Assembly: GCA_963643165.1 (NCBI GenBank)
Contig: CAVIJD010000027.1
Span: forward strand, 1-31,489
Origin: F23-D06 sp963643165
GTDB lineage: Bacteria > Bacteroidota > Bacteroidia > Bacteroidales > WCHB1-69
Length of the DNA stretch: 31,489 nucleotides
Direction of reading: 5' to 3'
Both the position numbers and the translations under genes were made by a program. The notes under the pieces were generated by a model. It made no database searches. It had not been told where the DNA came from and was given only the letters and a program-made list of their open reading frames with translations. This document shows, piece after piece, positions 16,511-24,527 of this stretch (its first letter is position 1; each line of letters starts with the position of its first letter).

Positions 16511-18406
16511 ATGAATAAAAGAATACACTTTTTGTGCAGCGGGCTTGCTGTCTGCTGCTTGCTGCTGACAGTCTCGCTGACTATGAGCGCACAAAGTTCT
16601 CTTACTACCGTAGTTTTTACCGAAAGTACGACATGGACGGTGCCGGCGGGCGTCACTTCCGTCACCATCGAATGTTGGGGTGCCGGCGGCGGTGCGGCAG
16701 CCAGCTCTTCCGGGGACGGGATGAGCGCATACAGAGGACCCGACTGCAACACAGCCCCATACGGAGGCACCGCTACATACCCTGCCGGCAGCGGAGGCGC
16801 ACCGCTGAATGTACCGACAACCACAAACACAGCTCAGCAGGGCAATTCTGGCAGCAACTACGGCGGCGGCGGCAGCGGCGGCCATTCAAACCAAAAAACT
16901 GTCGGCGTTGGCGGCGCAGGAGCGCCGGGCTTTGTCCGCATCTCCTATTCAGAGCAAGCCCCCTGTGCTATCTCTGTGGCACTTACAGCAGACAATACAG
17001 TGTTGTCCGCAGGCCAGGTGGCCACGCTCACCGCTACCCCAACGCCCACCACGGGCACTTACACCTACATCTGGACACCTGCCGCCGACCTGAATGCCGG
17101 CACGGCAGACAACGTCAAGATTACCAAAGCCGATGCCCCGGCTGGCGACAAAACCTATACGGTGAAAGCCATTGACGAAAACGGCTGCGAGTCGGAAACG
17201 GCTGCTGTCACCATCACAACGACAAGTGCCAGAAACATTGCGCAAGGTGATTGGAACTGCAACACTGACACAACGCTGACCATCAATTCCACGGAGAGCG
17301 GACTTCCCGCCGGCGGCACCTACCGGTGGCAAAAGCTTGACGCTTCGGGCACTTGGGTGAACATTACCGCCGCAAACGGGGAGACTTTCTCCGCAACAGC
17401 ATCGGGAGAATACCGCCGCGGCTATACCGTGGGCGGCACAACTGCCTACACTGCCGCCGTTTCCATCACGCACCCCAAAGAACAATCGGCAGGCTTTATT
17501 GAGTCCGGGGGTGAAAATTTTTCACATGTCTGCAAAGGTGCTCCCATCACTTTGACTATCGTTTCACTCCCAAACGAACTTTTAAACTGGGAAATAAAAG
17601 AGGGCTCATCGGATTGGAGAGATCTTAATCATCTCGATTTTTTTTATTCTCCCAAATATACATCCGTAAATCAGCAGAAAGAGTACAGAGCCTACAAAAC
17701 CATCGGAACCAACTGCAAGGTCTATACCAATACGTTCGTGATTGTTGTGGACGCTCTGCCGAGCGTGGAGAACGTGTCTGTTGATGTTTCTTGTCCGGGC
17801 AAACTCCTGTTGGTTTCCAAACACAACATCCACACCACCGGCGTGTCAGAAACCGTCACCGCTACCCACAGCACAACAAAGCCCGTCTCCTCCTACTTTG
17901 CCGGACTTCCGACACCTAATGCGGAAACCATCAACGCCAACACCTCGGCAGGCGGCATGAACACAATGCCCGACGTGCTGGCCTACGTGAAAGGCAAATT
18001 CCATTATCCTGAGGAGCTGGCGGACTGCACGGGCGAGTTCACCGCCGCCTACACCGATGCCACAGGCGTGCCAAGCGTGGGCGACAGAATCGATTCCGAC
18101 ATTACGCTTCCGCCCATCACCGTTACCGACGCGGACGGCAACACCTACGAGACCGTCCGCATAGGCTGCGAGTGCTGGACCAAGAGCAACCTCAAGGCCA
18201 CCAAGTACAGCGACGGCACCGCCGTGCCGTTCGCCACGGGCTACACCAGCCTCGACTATCCTGACACGGACGCCAACATCGAGGGCTTCGGCCGCCTCTA
18301 CTCGTGGTACTCCGCCGTCAACGTGCCCGAGGGCGACTACGCCACCGTGCTCAGAGACATCAGCAGCAAGTTCTACGGCCATTCGGTCCGTTGCCTCAAA
18401 GAATAG
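16511..18406 (+). CDS. Secreted glycine-rich surface protein with shortened FISUMP-like C-terminus
   Basis: Predicted exported protein of 631 residues. A signal peptide (MNKRIHFLCSGLAVCCLLL to MSAQ) precedes a glycine-rich domain (about 30-155) that starts with the recognisable TWTVPAGVTSVTIECWGAGGG, known from phage tail-fibre-like and Bacteroidota surface proteins. Ig/PKD-like repeats follow (about 160-390, e.g. LSAGQVATLTATPTPTTGTYTYIW). The end resembles a FISUMP domain: DADGNTYETVRIGCECWTKS, then GRLYSWYSAVN. FISUMP domains normally continue for more than 100 residues; here only about 20 residues separate GRLYSWYSAVN from the closing SVRCLKE, so an internal in-frame deletion is likely. 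The longer frame from 16277 has no signal peptide at its start. Function is unknown, probably surface adhesion or binding. Confidence 0.72.
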   Translation: MNKRIHFLCSGLAVCCLLLTVSLTMSAQSSLTTVVFTESTTWTVPAGVTSVTIECWGAGGGAAASSSGDGMSAYRGPDCNTAPYGGTATYPAGSGGAPLNVPTTTNTAQQGNSGSNYGGGGSGGHSNQKTVGVGGAGAPGFVRISYSEQAPCAISVALTADNTVLSAGQVATLTATPTPTTGTYTYIWTPAADLNAGTADNVKITKADAPAGDKTYTVKAIDENGCESETAAVTITTTSARNIAQGDWNCNTDTTLTINSTESGLPAGGTYRWQKLDASGTWVNITAANGETFSATASGEYRRGYTVGGTTAYTAAVSITHPKEQSAGFIESGGENFSHVCKGAPITLTIVSLPNELLNWEIKEGSSDWRDLNHLDFFYSPKYTSVNQQKEYRAYKTIGTNCKVYTNTFVIVVDALPSVENVSVDVSCPGKLLLVSKHNIHTTGVSETVTATHSTTKPVSSYFAGLPTPNAETINANTSAGGMNTMPDVLAYVKGKFHYPEELADCTGEFTAAYTDATGVPSVGDRIDSDITLPPITVTDADGNTYETVRIGCECWTKSNLKATKYSDGTAVPFATGYTSLDYPDTDANIEGFGRLYSWYSAVNVPEGDYATVLRDISSKFYGHSVRCLKE

Positions 18407-18516
18407 TTTCCCGGCGCACGGGACCAGAGAGGACTTGAGACTTGCAATGGAAGATGAAGCAATGCATACTACGGCTCTTCTAACGTTCAAAGCCTCAAGT
18501 CTATAATCTAAACAAA

Positions 18517-18539
18517 CGGGCAATCACCCCTGATGCCCG
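18517..18539 (+). terminator. Hairpin downstream of the glycine-rich protein gene
   Basis: CGGGC and ATCA pair with TGAT and GCCCG around a CCCC loop, with one bulged A. There is no T tract directly after it; it stands just before the stronger terminator candidate. Confidence 0.35.
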
Positions 18540-18554
18540 ACATTATGACAGGGG

Positions 18555-18588
18555 AAAGGGAGGACGACGCAAACGTTATCCTCCTTTT
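18555..18588 (+). terminator. Probable rho-independent terminator
   Basis: AAAGGGAGGA and TCCTCCTTTT form a 10-bp stem with one G-T pair, followed by CTTATT. The gap 18407-18723 holds this, the hairpin before it and the phased repeats before the ATPase pseudogene; no gene is seen there. Confidence 0.55.
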
Positions 18589-18624
18589 CTTATTAAATGG
18601 CATTACCTCTAAAAAGAGAAAAAT

Positions 18625-18710
18625 CTTGTAAAAGTGTAGTAAAAGGTCGCAATTAACCTTGTATAAGTGTGTAAAAATCCCTATTTTTGCCCTGTAAAAA
18701 TGTAATACAT
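18625..18710 (+). repeat. Three direct repeats phased at exactly 33 bp over the ATPase promoter
   Basis: Units begin at 18625, 18658 and 18691, consensus C(T/C)TGTA(A/T)AA(R)TGT. The second unit lies just upstream of the -7 box at 18682 and the third directly after it. The 33-base period is about three helical turns, so a bound protein would sit on one face of the DNA. An operator array is inferred. Confidence 0.6.
18682..18689 (+). promoter_or_regulatory. -7 box of the ATPase pseudogene
   Basis: TATTTTTG, 35 bases before the ATG at 18724, embedded in the phased repeats. Confidence 0.55.
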
Positions 18711-18723
18711 TAGGAGTAATTAT

Positions 18724-19557
18724 ATGTTAAACAGAAAGATAGATAATTTTTTGGATGATTTTTATCATAATACCCAAAAGCATTGTTGATAACAGGGGCA
18801 AGACAAACGGGAAAAACCTATTCCATAAGGGCTGCTGCAAAGCGCAATTTTGAGCACTTTGCAGAAATCAACTTCATAGAGTCTCCCGAAGCGGCAGGAA
18901 TATTCATTGGTGCGAAGAACGCAGAAGAAATACTGTTACGATTGTCTATTTTTGCGGTTTGTTTTGAAAAGCCTTCACGACAAAGCGCGATATGTACAAT
19001 ATGAAAACAGCTTCTTATGGTTGAAAAATGCGGGTGTCGCTTTGCCGGTCTATAATGTAGAGGAACCGAAAATCCCGTTGCTGCTTTCAAAATCCAGAAA
19101 CCTTTTCAAACTTTTTCAAAGTGATGTCGGCTTGCTTACCAGTCAGTTTGCGGGAAATGTTCAGCTGAAGTTGTTGAATGATAGCCAGGCCATCAACTAT
19201 GGCTCAATCTATGAGAATGTGGTGGCTCAAGAATTAAAAACTCACGGTTTCGACCTTTATTACTACAATAACAAGAAAAATGGGGAACTTGACTTTGTGA
19301 TTGAATATAATGGTGACATTCTTCCTATTGAAGTAAAGTCAGGAAAGGATTACGAGCGGCACAATGCCTTGTCAAATGTGGTTGAATCGGCAGAATATGG
19401 CATCTCTCAAGCTCTTGTGCTCAGTAATGGAAACGTAAAAGTACACGGGAAGGTAGTGTATATGCCGATTTACATGATTATGTTTCTGCAAAATGCACAA
19501 ATCGGGAGCATTTCGTTTCCGATAGACTTGTCAGACTTAGTTCCTGCTGGTAAATGA
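18724..19557 (+). pseudogene. AAA/DUF4143-type ATPase with frameshift and central deletion
   Basis: Remnant of a P-loop ATPase of the COG1373 kind. The N-terminus MLNRKIDNFLDDFYHNTQK is cut off by a stop at 18787. A missing A in the short run at 18776-18779 explains this, because the next frame continues ALLITGARQTGKTYSIR (Walker A) to about 18945. There the frame changes again and the sequence jumps to the C-terminal part: LKSLHDKARYVQYENSFLWL, then ELDFVIEYNGDILPIEVKSGKDY, the PD-(D/E)xK-like core of DUF4143 proteins. Walker B and the middle of the protein, roughly 180-200 residues by comparison with the usual length, are missing. Both ends remain well conserved. It cannot make a working ATPase. 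Confidence 0.88.
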
Positions 19558-19619
19558 CTGTCGGGCTTACTTTCAAGAAAAGCGGTCCATTGACCGCAGC
19601 GGCGCGTGCAAATAAGGTG

Positions 19620-19627
19620 TATTTTTG
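19620..19627 (+). promoter_or_regulatory. -7 box for the OppB-type permease gene
   Basis: TATTTTTG, 25 bases before the GTG start at 19653. This supports the short GTG-initiated reading. Confidence 0.5.
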
Positions 19628-19652
19628 CACCGTTAAAAAACCGGACTGACAC

Positions 19653-20729
19653 GTGCTTCGCTACATCATCAAAAAAGTGCTCTATGGTCTCCTGCTGATG
19701 TTAGGGGTAGTGACCCTTGTGTTTTTCCTATTTTCGGTGCTGCCTTCCGACCCCGCACGCATGATGATGGGGCAGCGCAGCGACCTGGAGACAGAAGAGG
19801 CCATCCGCAAAGAGATGGGGCTCGACCTGCCGCTCGGTGTCCAATACCTGGCCTACCTTAATGACGTGTCGCCGTTGTCGTGGCACAAAACCGCCGACAA
19901 GGACTCTTTTTTTTACCTCAACGACAACAATTACCATTACGTTAAACTCATCTCCACCTCAAAATCGGCCATCGTGCTGAAAGCCCCCTACCTCCGCCGG
20001 TCATACCAGAGCAAACGTCCCGTGGGCGAGATCATAGCGGAGGCGTTCCCCAAGACCGTTTTGCTGGCGGTAGTGTCCATCGTGTTCGCGCTCATTGTAG
20101 GCATAGTCGTCGGCATATTCTGCGCTTTGTACAAAGGCACGTGGTTCGACCATATAGCCTTGGTATTTTCCACGCTCGGCATGTCGATACCGTCGTTCTT
20201 TGCCGCCATCCTGTTTGCGTGGGTCTTTGCATTCCTGCTCTCCGACCTCACCGGGCTCAGCATGTTCGGCAGTCTCTACACCGTTGACGACTATGGCAGC
20301 GGGCAGTATTTGGACTTGAAGAACCTCATCCTGCCGGCTGTCACGTTAGGCATCCGCCCGCTGGCAGTGGTGGTAGAATTGACCAAAAACTCCTTACTCG
20401 ACGTGCTCTCGCAGGACTATATCCGCACCGCCAAGGCCAAAGGGCTCTCCCGGCACGCCATCATCGTGCGGCACGCCTTGAAAAACGCCCTGAACCCCGT
20501 AGTGACCGCCGTGTCGGGGTGGCTGGCCGGACTGCTGGCCGGGGCCGTGTTTGTGGAGTACATCTTCGATTGGAAAGGCATGGGAGTCGTCATCGTAGAT
20601 GCCCTCGACAAATACGATTTTCCCGTAGTCATGGGGTCATTGCTCTATGTCTCCATCGTCCTCGTCATCATCAACATCATCTGCGACATCATATACGGCT
20701 GGCTGGACCCGAGAGTCAGTCTCAACTGA
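19653..20729 (+). CDS. OppB/DppB-type ABC transporter permease
   Basis: Inner-membrane permease of 358 residues for peptide/nickel-type ABC importers. The first membrane helix (residues 9-29) is followed by the family's LPSDPARMMMGQR segment, an enlarged periplasmic loop (about 45-120) and a core of about five more helices. The EAA loop, which contacts the ATPase subunit, reads DYIRTAKAKGLSRHAIIVRH. It starts with GTG at 19653, preceded by a -7 box. The expected partners (second permease, ATPases, binding protein) are not in this window; the next gene downstream is a broken secreted protein. It may work with subunits encoded elsewhere. Confidence 0.9.
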   Translation: MLRYIIKKVLYGLLLMLGVVTLVFFLFSVLPSDPARMMMGQRSDLETEEAIRKEMGLDLPLGVQYLAYLNDVSPLSWHKTADKDSFFYLNDNNYHYVKLISTSKSAIVLKAPYLRRSYQSKRPVGEIIAEAFPKTVLLAVVSIVFALIVGIVVGIFCALYKGTWFDHIALVFSTLGMSIPSFFAAILFAWVFAFLLSDLTGLSMFGSLYTVDDYGSGQYLDLKNLILPAVTLGIRPLAVVVELTKNSLLDVLSQDYIRTAKAKGLSRHAIIVRHALKNALNPVVTAVSGWLAGLLAGAVFVEYIFDWKGMGVVIVDALDKYDFPVVMGSLLYVSIVLVIINIICDIIYGWLDPRVSLN

Positions 20730-20797
20730 AATTCAGGTTTTTTCTTCATAAAAGATAAAAAACTAAAAAAACGACAAGCGGGGTGTAGAAATAGTAT

Positions 20798-20805
20798 TAT
20801 CTTTG
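20798..20805 (+). promoter_or_regulatory. -7 box of the broken secreted protein gene
   Basis: TATCTTTG, about 155 bases before the ATG at 20960, implying a long leader. Nothing else is seen in the 20730-20959 gap. Confidence 0.45.
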
Positions 20806-20959
20806 TGCGTTATTTTTCAGAATAGATAACAGACGCATCTGCTCTCTGCACTGCATAATCTCACATTCTATACAAACTCCTATTTATTTCAAGAAAAACA
20901 GGCAACAGCCAAACCCTGTCGCCCTGATTTGCAACTATTGTTCAATAAATAGAACTGAC

Positions 20960-22042
20960 ATGAGACTATATTTACAGTGTGCCGCATTGCTGCTCGCACT
21001 TTTCTGCTACAATACCGCAGTGGCGCAAACCATCATCAACGGTGAAAACAACGGGAGTCGCCACGAGGGATGTAACTTTCTGTGGTACGACTCCGGCGGT
21101 TCCTCGGGCAACATCGCCAACAATCGCGAAGGCTACGGCATAACCTTCGTGTCGCCTGAATCGCACCTCCGGTTAGAATTCGCATCTTTTGACATTGGCG
21201 GGACGATGACGACAAATGGATACCTCGCGACAATCCCGGCGTTGACCTTCCGTTCACCTTCTCGTTTTTCGGACAAAACTACAACAACGTCTATCCAGCG
21301 ACCAACGGACTAATCTCATTCACAAGACCATACGGACCAGAAGTTCCTTCCGGAGGACGCTGGTACTGCGAATGGAGGACAACAGTGTGCCCCACCCAAT
21401 CAACCGTATCATTACCCTATTTACAACAAGAATGGATGGCAGACATTGCAACTTGGGGAAGGATTGCCATACAATACCATCCTTATCTTTATGCCAACTC
21501 CATTTATGGCGTAATGGAAGATGTTGACTGTCGCTGTTTCATCAACAACGGTTCTGTGCGCTATGGCATCATGGGTGAATATCCTTGCCGCACATTCGTG
21601 TTCAACTACGACAACGTCGGGCTATACAACCCTCCATCATCCGGTTCATGGATTGATGAGGCACTCTGTTTTCAGGACAGCAGACTACGAAGCATGGCGA
21701 TTCACACCAGTGACGCTGCAATTGACCGTTCTTGAGCAAGTTGAGGCTCATTTTTTTGTCCCTAACGCTTTCACACCCAACCACGACAATCTGAATGATG
21801 TTTTTCTTCCCGTATGCGAGGGTATTGAAGTGGAAAGATTCCTGATGTTGATTTATGACCGGCAAGGCAGATGCCTTTTCAAATCTACTAACCTTCATTT
21901 TGGTTGGGACGGAAAGGATATGAACGGGACGGTTTGTCCGATGGGCGTTTATACCTATTATATCAGGTATTGGACACATTTTGATCATCCTCAAGGTCCC
22001 GGACATCCGCAACTGACGGGCAGCTTAACGCTGATAAGATAG
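20960..22042 (+). pseudogene. Frameshifted secreted protein with gliding-motility type C-terminal domain
   Basis: Three reading frames together make one protein. First frame (20960 to about 21205): signal peptide MRLYLQCAALLLALFCY to AVAQ, then a CUB-like start (GYGITFVSPESHLRLEFASFDIG). Second frame (about 21205-21675): DLPFTFSFFGQNYNNVYPATNGLISF and a Cys-containing region to WIDEALCFQ. Third frame, the same phase as the first (about 21680-22042): TADYEAWRFTPVTLQLTV, then FVPNAFTPNHDNLNDVFLP to TGSLTLIR, a gliding-motility-associated C-terminal domain used as a T9SS sorting signal. Two frame changes are needed, and some sequence may also be lost at the first. A sequencing error is possible, but two independent shifts and the setting in a decaying island favour a pseudogene. 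Original function is unknown, probably surface-associated. Confidence 0.75.
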
Positions 22043-22146
22043 CCAAACACTTTGACATCGCACCGTCTTAAACCTACTCTCCATTCTGAAACTATCTAAT
22101 TTTCAGTACATAATATAAGATTGTGATACAGAGAAGTTACGACCGA

Positions 22147-22404
22147 CTACATGCAGGAAATGTAATAAATGGGCAGATAGGTGAGGCCATGAGCCCGCTC
22201 CACTTTGGGCGACTTGGAGAACACAAATGTTTTGCGGATGTTGTATTCCTTGATTGCCAGCAATTTGCTGAGCGCACTATGCGTTTTGTAGTCTTTGCCC
22301 GATTTTATCTCGAGCGGGAACACGGACAATCCCTCTTTGTCATCAATAAGATAATCCACTTCGCCGTTCTTCTTATTGTCGTAGTAATAACTGTAACGAC
22401 AAAA
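22147..22404 (-). pseudogene. C-terminal remnant of a second AAA/DUF4143-type ATPase
   Basis: Only the last about 85 codons remain: RYSYYYDNKKNGEVDYLIDD, then PLEIKSGKDYKTHSALSKLL to LPIYYISCM. This matches the end of the pseudogene at 18724-19557 (IEVKSGKDY..., LPIYMIMF) and is the PD-(D/E)xK-like C-terminus of the family. A stop codon at 22405-22407 closes the frame upstream; there is no Walker A. The 44-bp inverted repeat at 22486-22529 lies upstream on its strand. Confidence 0.78.
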
Positions 22405-22485
22405 CTACACTTTTCCTTCGCCTGTCGTGGTAATCAGACTGAGATGGCCGAAAGACATCGCCGTTGCCTTTCAGACAGCATCTTC

Positions 22486-22529
22486 CCTACTTAATATTTT
22501 TGACACAAGTGTCAAAAATATTAAGTAGG
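22486..22529. repeat. Perfect inverted repeat, 21-bp arms, 2-base loop
   Basis: Left arm 22486-22506 (CCTACTTAATATTTTTGACA plus C), loop AA, right arm 22509-22529. Its 19-base half GTGTCAAAAATATTAAGTA recurs at 22696-22714 just before the intact ATPase. There is no T tract beyond the stem, so a simple terminator is less likely than an operator, cruciform or mobile-element remnant. Confidence 0.85.
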
Positions 22530-22666
22530 ACAATCGTTGCTGCATCTCAAACTGAACAAGCGAATTGAAGATCGATTGTAAGTCAATTCGGATACATTAT
22601 AGAGAACACTATCCAATCATTCCCAAAATTTCCATTTAATCAAGTCGAAGGCCTTTTGATTTTTTG

Positions 22667-22674
22667 TACTTTTG
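22667..22674 (+). promoter_or_regulatory. -7 box of the intact ATPase gene
   Basis: TACTTTTG, 46 bases before the ATG at 22720. The repeat half-site at 22691-22714 lies between this box and the start codon, in the untranslated leader. Confidence 0.55.
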
Positions 22675-22690
22675 CACTTAAAAAATAAGG

Positions 22691-22714
22691 CACTTGTGTC
22701 AAAAATATTAAGTA
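22691..22714 (+). repeat. Half-site of the 22486-22529 inverted repeat in the ATPase leader
   Basis: CACTTGTGTCAAAAATATTA followed by AGTA. Apart from one G/A difference in the next base upstream, it matches the minus strand of the inverted repeat, including the TT centre. It ends 5 bases before the ATG at 22720. Confidence 0.7.
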
Positions 22715-22719
22715 AGAAA

Positions 22720-23973
22720 ATGAACATACAAAGACCTTTCTATCTCAATCAACTGATAAGCGGCAAGCACAACGGACTCATTAAAATAGTGACGGGGATC
22801 CGTCGCTGCGGCAAGTCATATCTCCTCTTCAATCTTTTCTATGACCACCTGCGCTCCCAAGGTGTCAGCCGTGACCACATCATCGAATTGGCTCTTGACG
22901 ATGTGCTTAACGCCCAATATTGCAACCCCACCGCCCTTGTGCTGTACGTTAAAGCACGCATCAAAGACGACGAGATGCACTACGTATTGCTCGACGAGGT
23001 GCAGATGGTGGACAACTTTGCAGGGGCTTTGAACAGTATGCTGCACATCCGCAATGTTGACGTGTACGTCACTGGCAGCAACTCCCGTTTCCTTTCTTCT
23101 GACATCGCCACCGAGTTCCGTGGCCGAGGCGACGAAATCCGCATACGTCCATTGTCGTTTGCCGAATACTTCTCGGCATACACCGGCAGCAAGGACGATG
23201 CTTGGCGAGACTATATCACCTATGGCGGCTTGCCGCATCTCTTCTCTTTCGACTCAGAACAGAAAAAAATCAACTATCTCAGCAATATCTACTCAACACT
23301 CTATCTGAAAGACATCATTGAGCGTAACAACATAAGAAAATCAGATGAATTAGATGGTCTTGTGCATATCATAGCCTCTGCCATAGGATCACCCTGCAAT
23401 CCCAACAAATTAAGCAACACGTTTAAAACGGAAGCGAAAGCCAACATTGCGGCATTGACCATCTCGGACTGGCTCAATTGTCTTCAGGAGGCTTTCATTA
23501 TCGAGAAAGCCTCGCGTTATGACATAAAAGGAAAGAAATACATCGGCACGCTCTTCAAGTACTATTTCACTGACTACGGGGTAAGGAATGCCCTTCTAAA
23601 TTTCCGTCAAACCGAGGAAACGCATCTTATGGAGAACGTCATCTACAATGAATTGCGAATGCGCGGTTTTGTGGTGGATGTCGGCATGGTTGAAGTGCGC
23701 CGTATGGAGAAGGACGGAAAGGCTGTGCGGCGGCAACTGGAAGTGGACTTTGTGGCCAACCAAGGCTCCAAACGCTATTACATCCAGTCAGCCCTGGCCC
23801 TTCCAACGCCGGAAAAGGTGCAGCAAGAGACAGCTTCGTTGCTGCATGTGACCGACAATTTCCGGAAAGTGATTGTCGTAAAAGACAATATTGTGCCGCA
23901 TTATAATGACAACGGCATTCTGCTACTCCCCCTCTTCGATTTCCTGCTTCAGCCTCAGTCTATAGACCTGTAA
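22720..23973 (+). CDS. Intact AAA ATPase with DUF4143-type C-terminal domain
   Basis: Predicted cytoplasmic P-loop ATPase of 417 residues. Walker A is GIRRCGKS (about 26-33) and Walker B YVLLDEVQ (Asp92, Glu93). A conserved VTGSNSRFLSSDIATEFRGRG segment and the PLSFAEYF motif of this family follow. The C-terminal domain contains QLEVDFVANQG and RYYIQSALAL. In the other subtype in this window the equivalent place reads PIEVKSGKDY; here the nuclease-like Lys is replaced, so DNA cleavage by this domain is doubtful. The family is abundant and often multi-copy in Bacteroidota; the function is not known. The frame is open from a TTG at 22672, but that codon lies in the -7 box, so ATG 22720 is chosen. 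It is the only complete copy among four. Confidence 0.9.
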   Translation: MNIQRPFYLNQLISGKHNGLIKIVTGIRRCGKSYLLFNLFYDHLRSQGVSRDHIIELALDDVLNAQYCNPTALVLYVKARIKDDEMHYVLLDEVQMVDNFAGALNSMLHIRNVDVYVTGSNSRFLSSDIATEFRGRGDEIRIRPLSFAEYFSAYTGSKDDAWRDYITYGGLPHLFSFDSEQKKINYLSNIYSTLYLKDIIERNNIRKSDELDGLVHIIASAIGSPCNPNKLSNTFKTEAKANIAALTISDWLNCLQEAFIIEKASRYDIKGKKYIGTLFKYYFTDYGVRNALLNFRQTEETHLMENVIYNELRMRGFVVDVGMVEVRRMEKDGKAVRRQLEVDFVANQGSKRYYIQSALALPTPEKVQQETASLLHVTDNFRKVIVVKDNIVPHYNDNGILLLPLFDFLLQPQSIDL

Positions 23974-23998
23974 ATGCTAAATACTTTTCAAGATGACG

Positions 23999-24391
23999 TT
24001 AAAATAACGGTTCCATATCCAACAGGAAGGGGATAATGCCGATGTAACGGATGCCGTCGTCGTCCGTCCATGGCTTGACGTTGCCGTTCAATATCACTAT
24101 TTTCTTGAAAAAATCGCCTGTGTTGCGCAAAGAGAATGTCTCCTGATTCCGCTTCTCTTCCGTGTCAATATTCAAGGCAGACTGTATGTATATTTTCTCC
24201 TTGCCCGTATTGACAATGAAATCAATCTCATATTGCGACTGTTTTCTCTTCCCGTCCATCAATCGTTTCTTGTACAATGCGGAAAGGAGAAATGATTTTC
24301 CACATCGCCTGATGCCTGTGACGATTTTTACTTTCCCGTTCCAACGCTTGCTGAACAACGCATTGACATATTGATCCCTTGGTATTATCAT
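23999..24391 (-). pseudogene. Third broken AAA/DUF4143-type ATPase with in-frame central deletion
   Basis: A continuous 130-codon frame that fuses both ends of the family. The N-terminus MIIPRDQYVNALFSKRWNGK with Walker A TGIRRCGKSFLL (about residues 24-35) is joined near residue 45 to a C-terminus starting KRKQSQYEIDFIVNTGKEKI and YIQSALNIDTEEKRNQETFS. The intact neighbour needs about 300 more residues between these points, so Walker B and the regulatory middle are gone. There is no stop within it, so a short protein could be made, but it cannot be a functional ATPase. Confidence 0.85.
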
Positions 24392-24410
24392 TAAAGTAGC
24401 CTTTTTGTTT

Positions 24411-24448
24411 ACTGCAAAAATGGTCGTATTTTCGACTGTTTTTGCAGT
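24411..24448. repeat. Inverted repeat in the leader of the third ATPase remnant
   Basis: Arms ACTGCAAAAA (24411-24420) and TTTTTGCAGT (24439-24448), with an inner GTCG/CGAC pairing and a TATTTT loop. It lies 20 bases upstream of the ATG at 24391. TGGTCGTAT inside it is nearly repeated as TGGTCGCAT just outside (24448-24456). Confidence 0.7.
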
Positions 24449-24527
24449 GGTCGCATCTTAGATACACCATCCTGAAGTTGGTTGAAAACGACACGTTTCA
24501 TCCATTATCTACCTAAGTTACTAACAA

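Noticed and set aside
18432..18501. GACTTGAG/CTCAAGTC inverted pair as a structured RNA
   Set aside because: Arms are only 8 bases and about 54 bases apart, with no supporting fold or known RNA family.
18947..18954. TATTTTTG at the ATPase deletion junction as a promoter
   Set aside because: It lies within the old coding sequence and no plausible gene start follows; it is probably a chance match at the junction.
22123..22494. Plus-strand frame of 123 codons
   Set aside because: Mostly the antisense of the DUF4143-type remnant on the other strand, whose KSGKDY motif is convincing.
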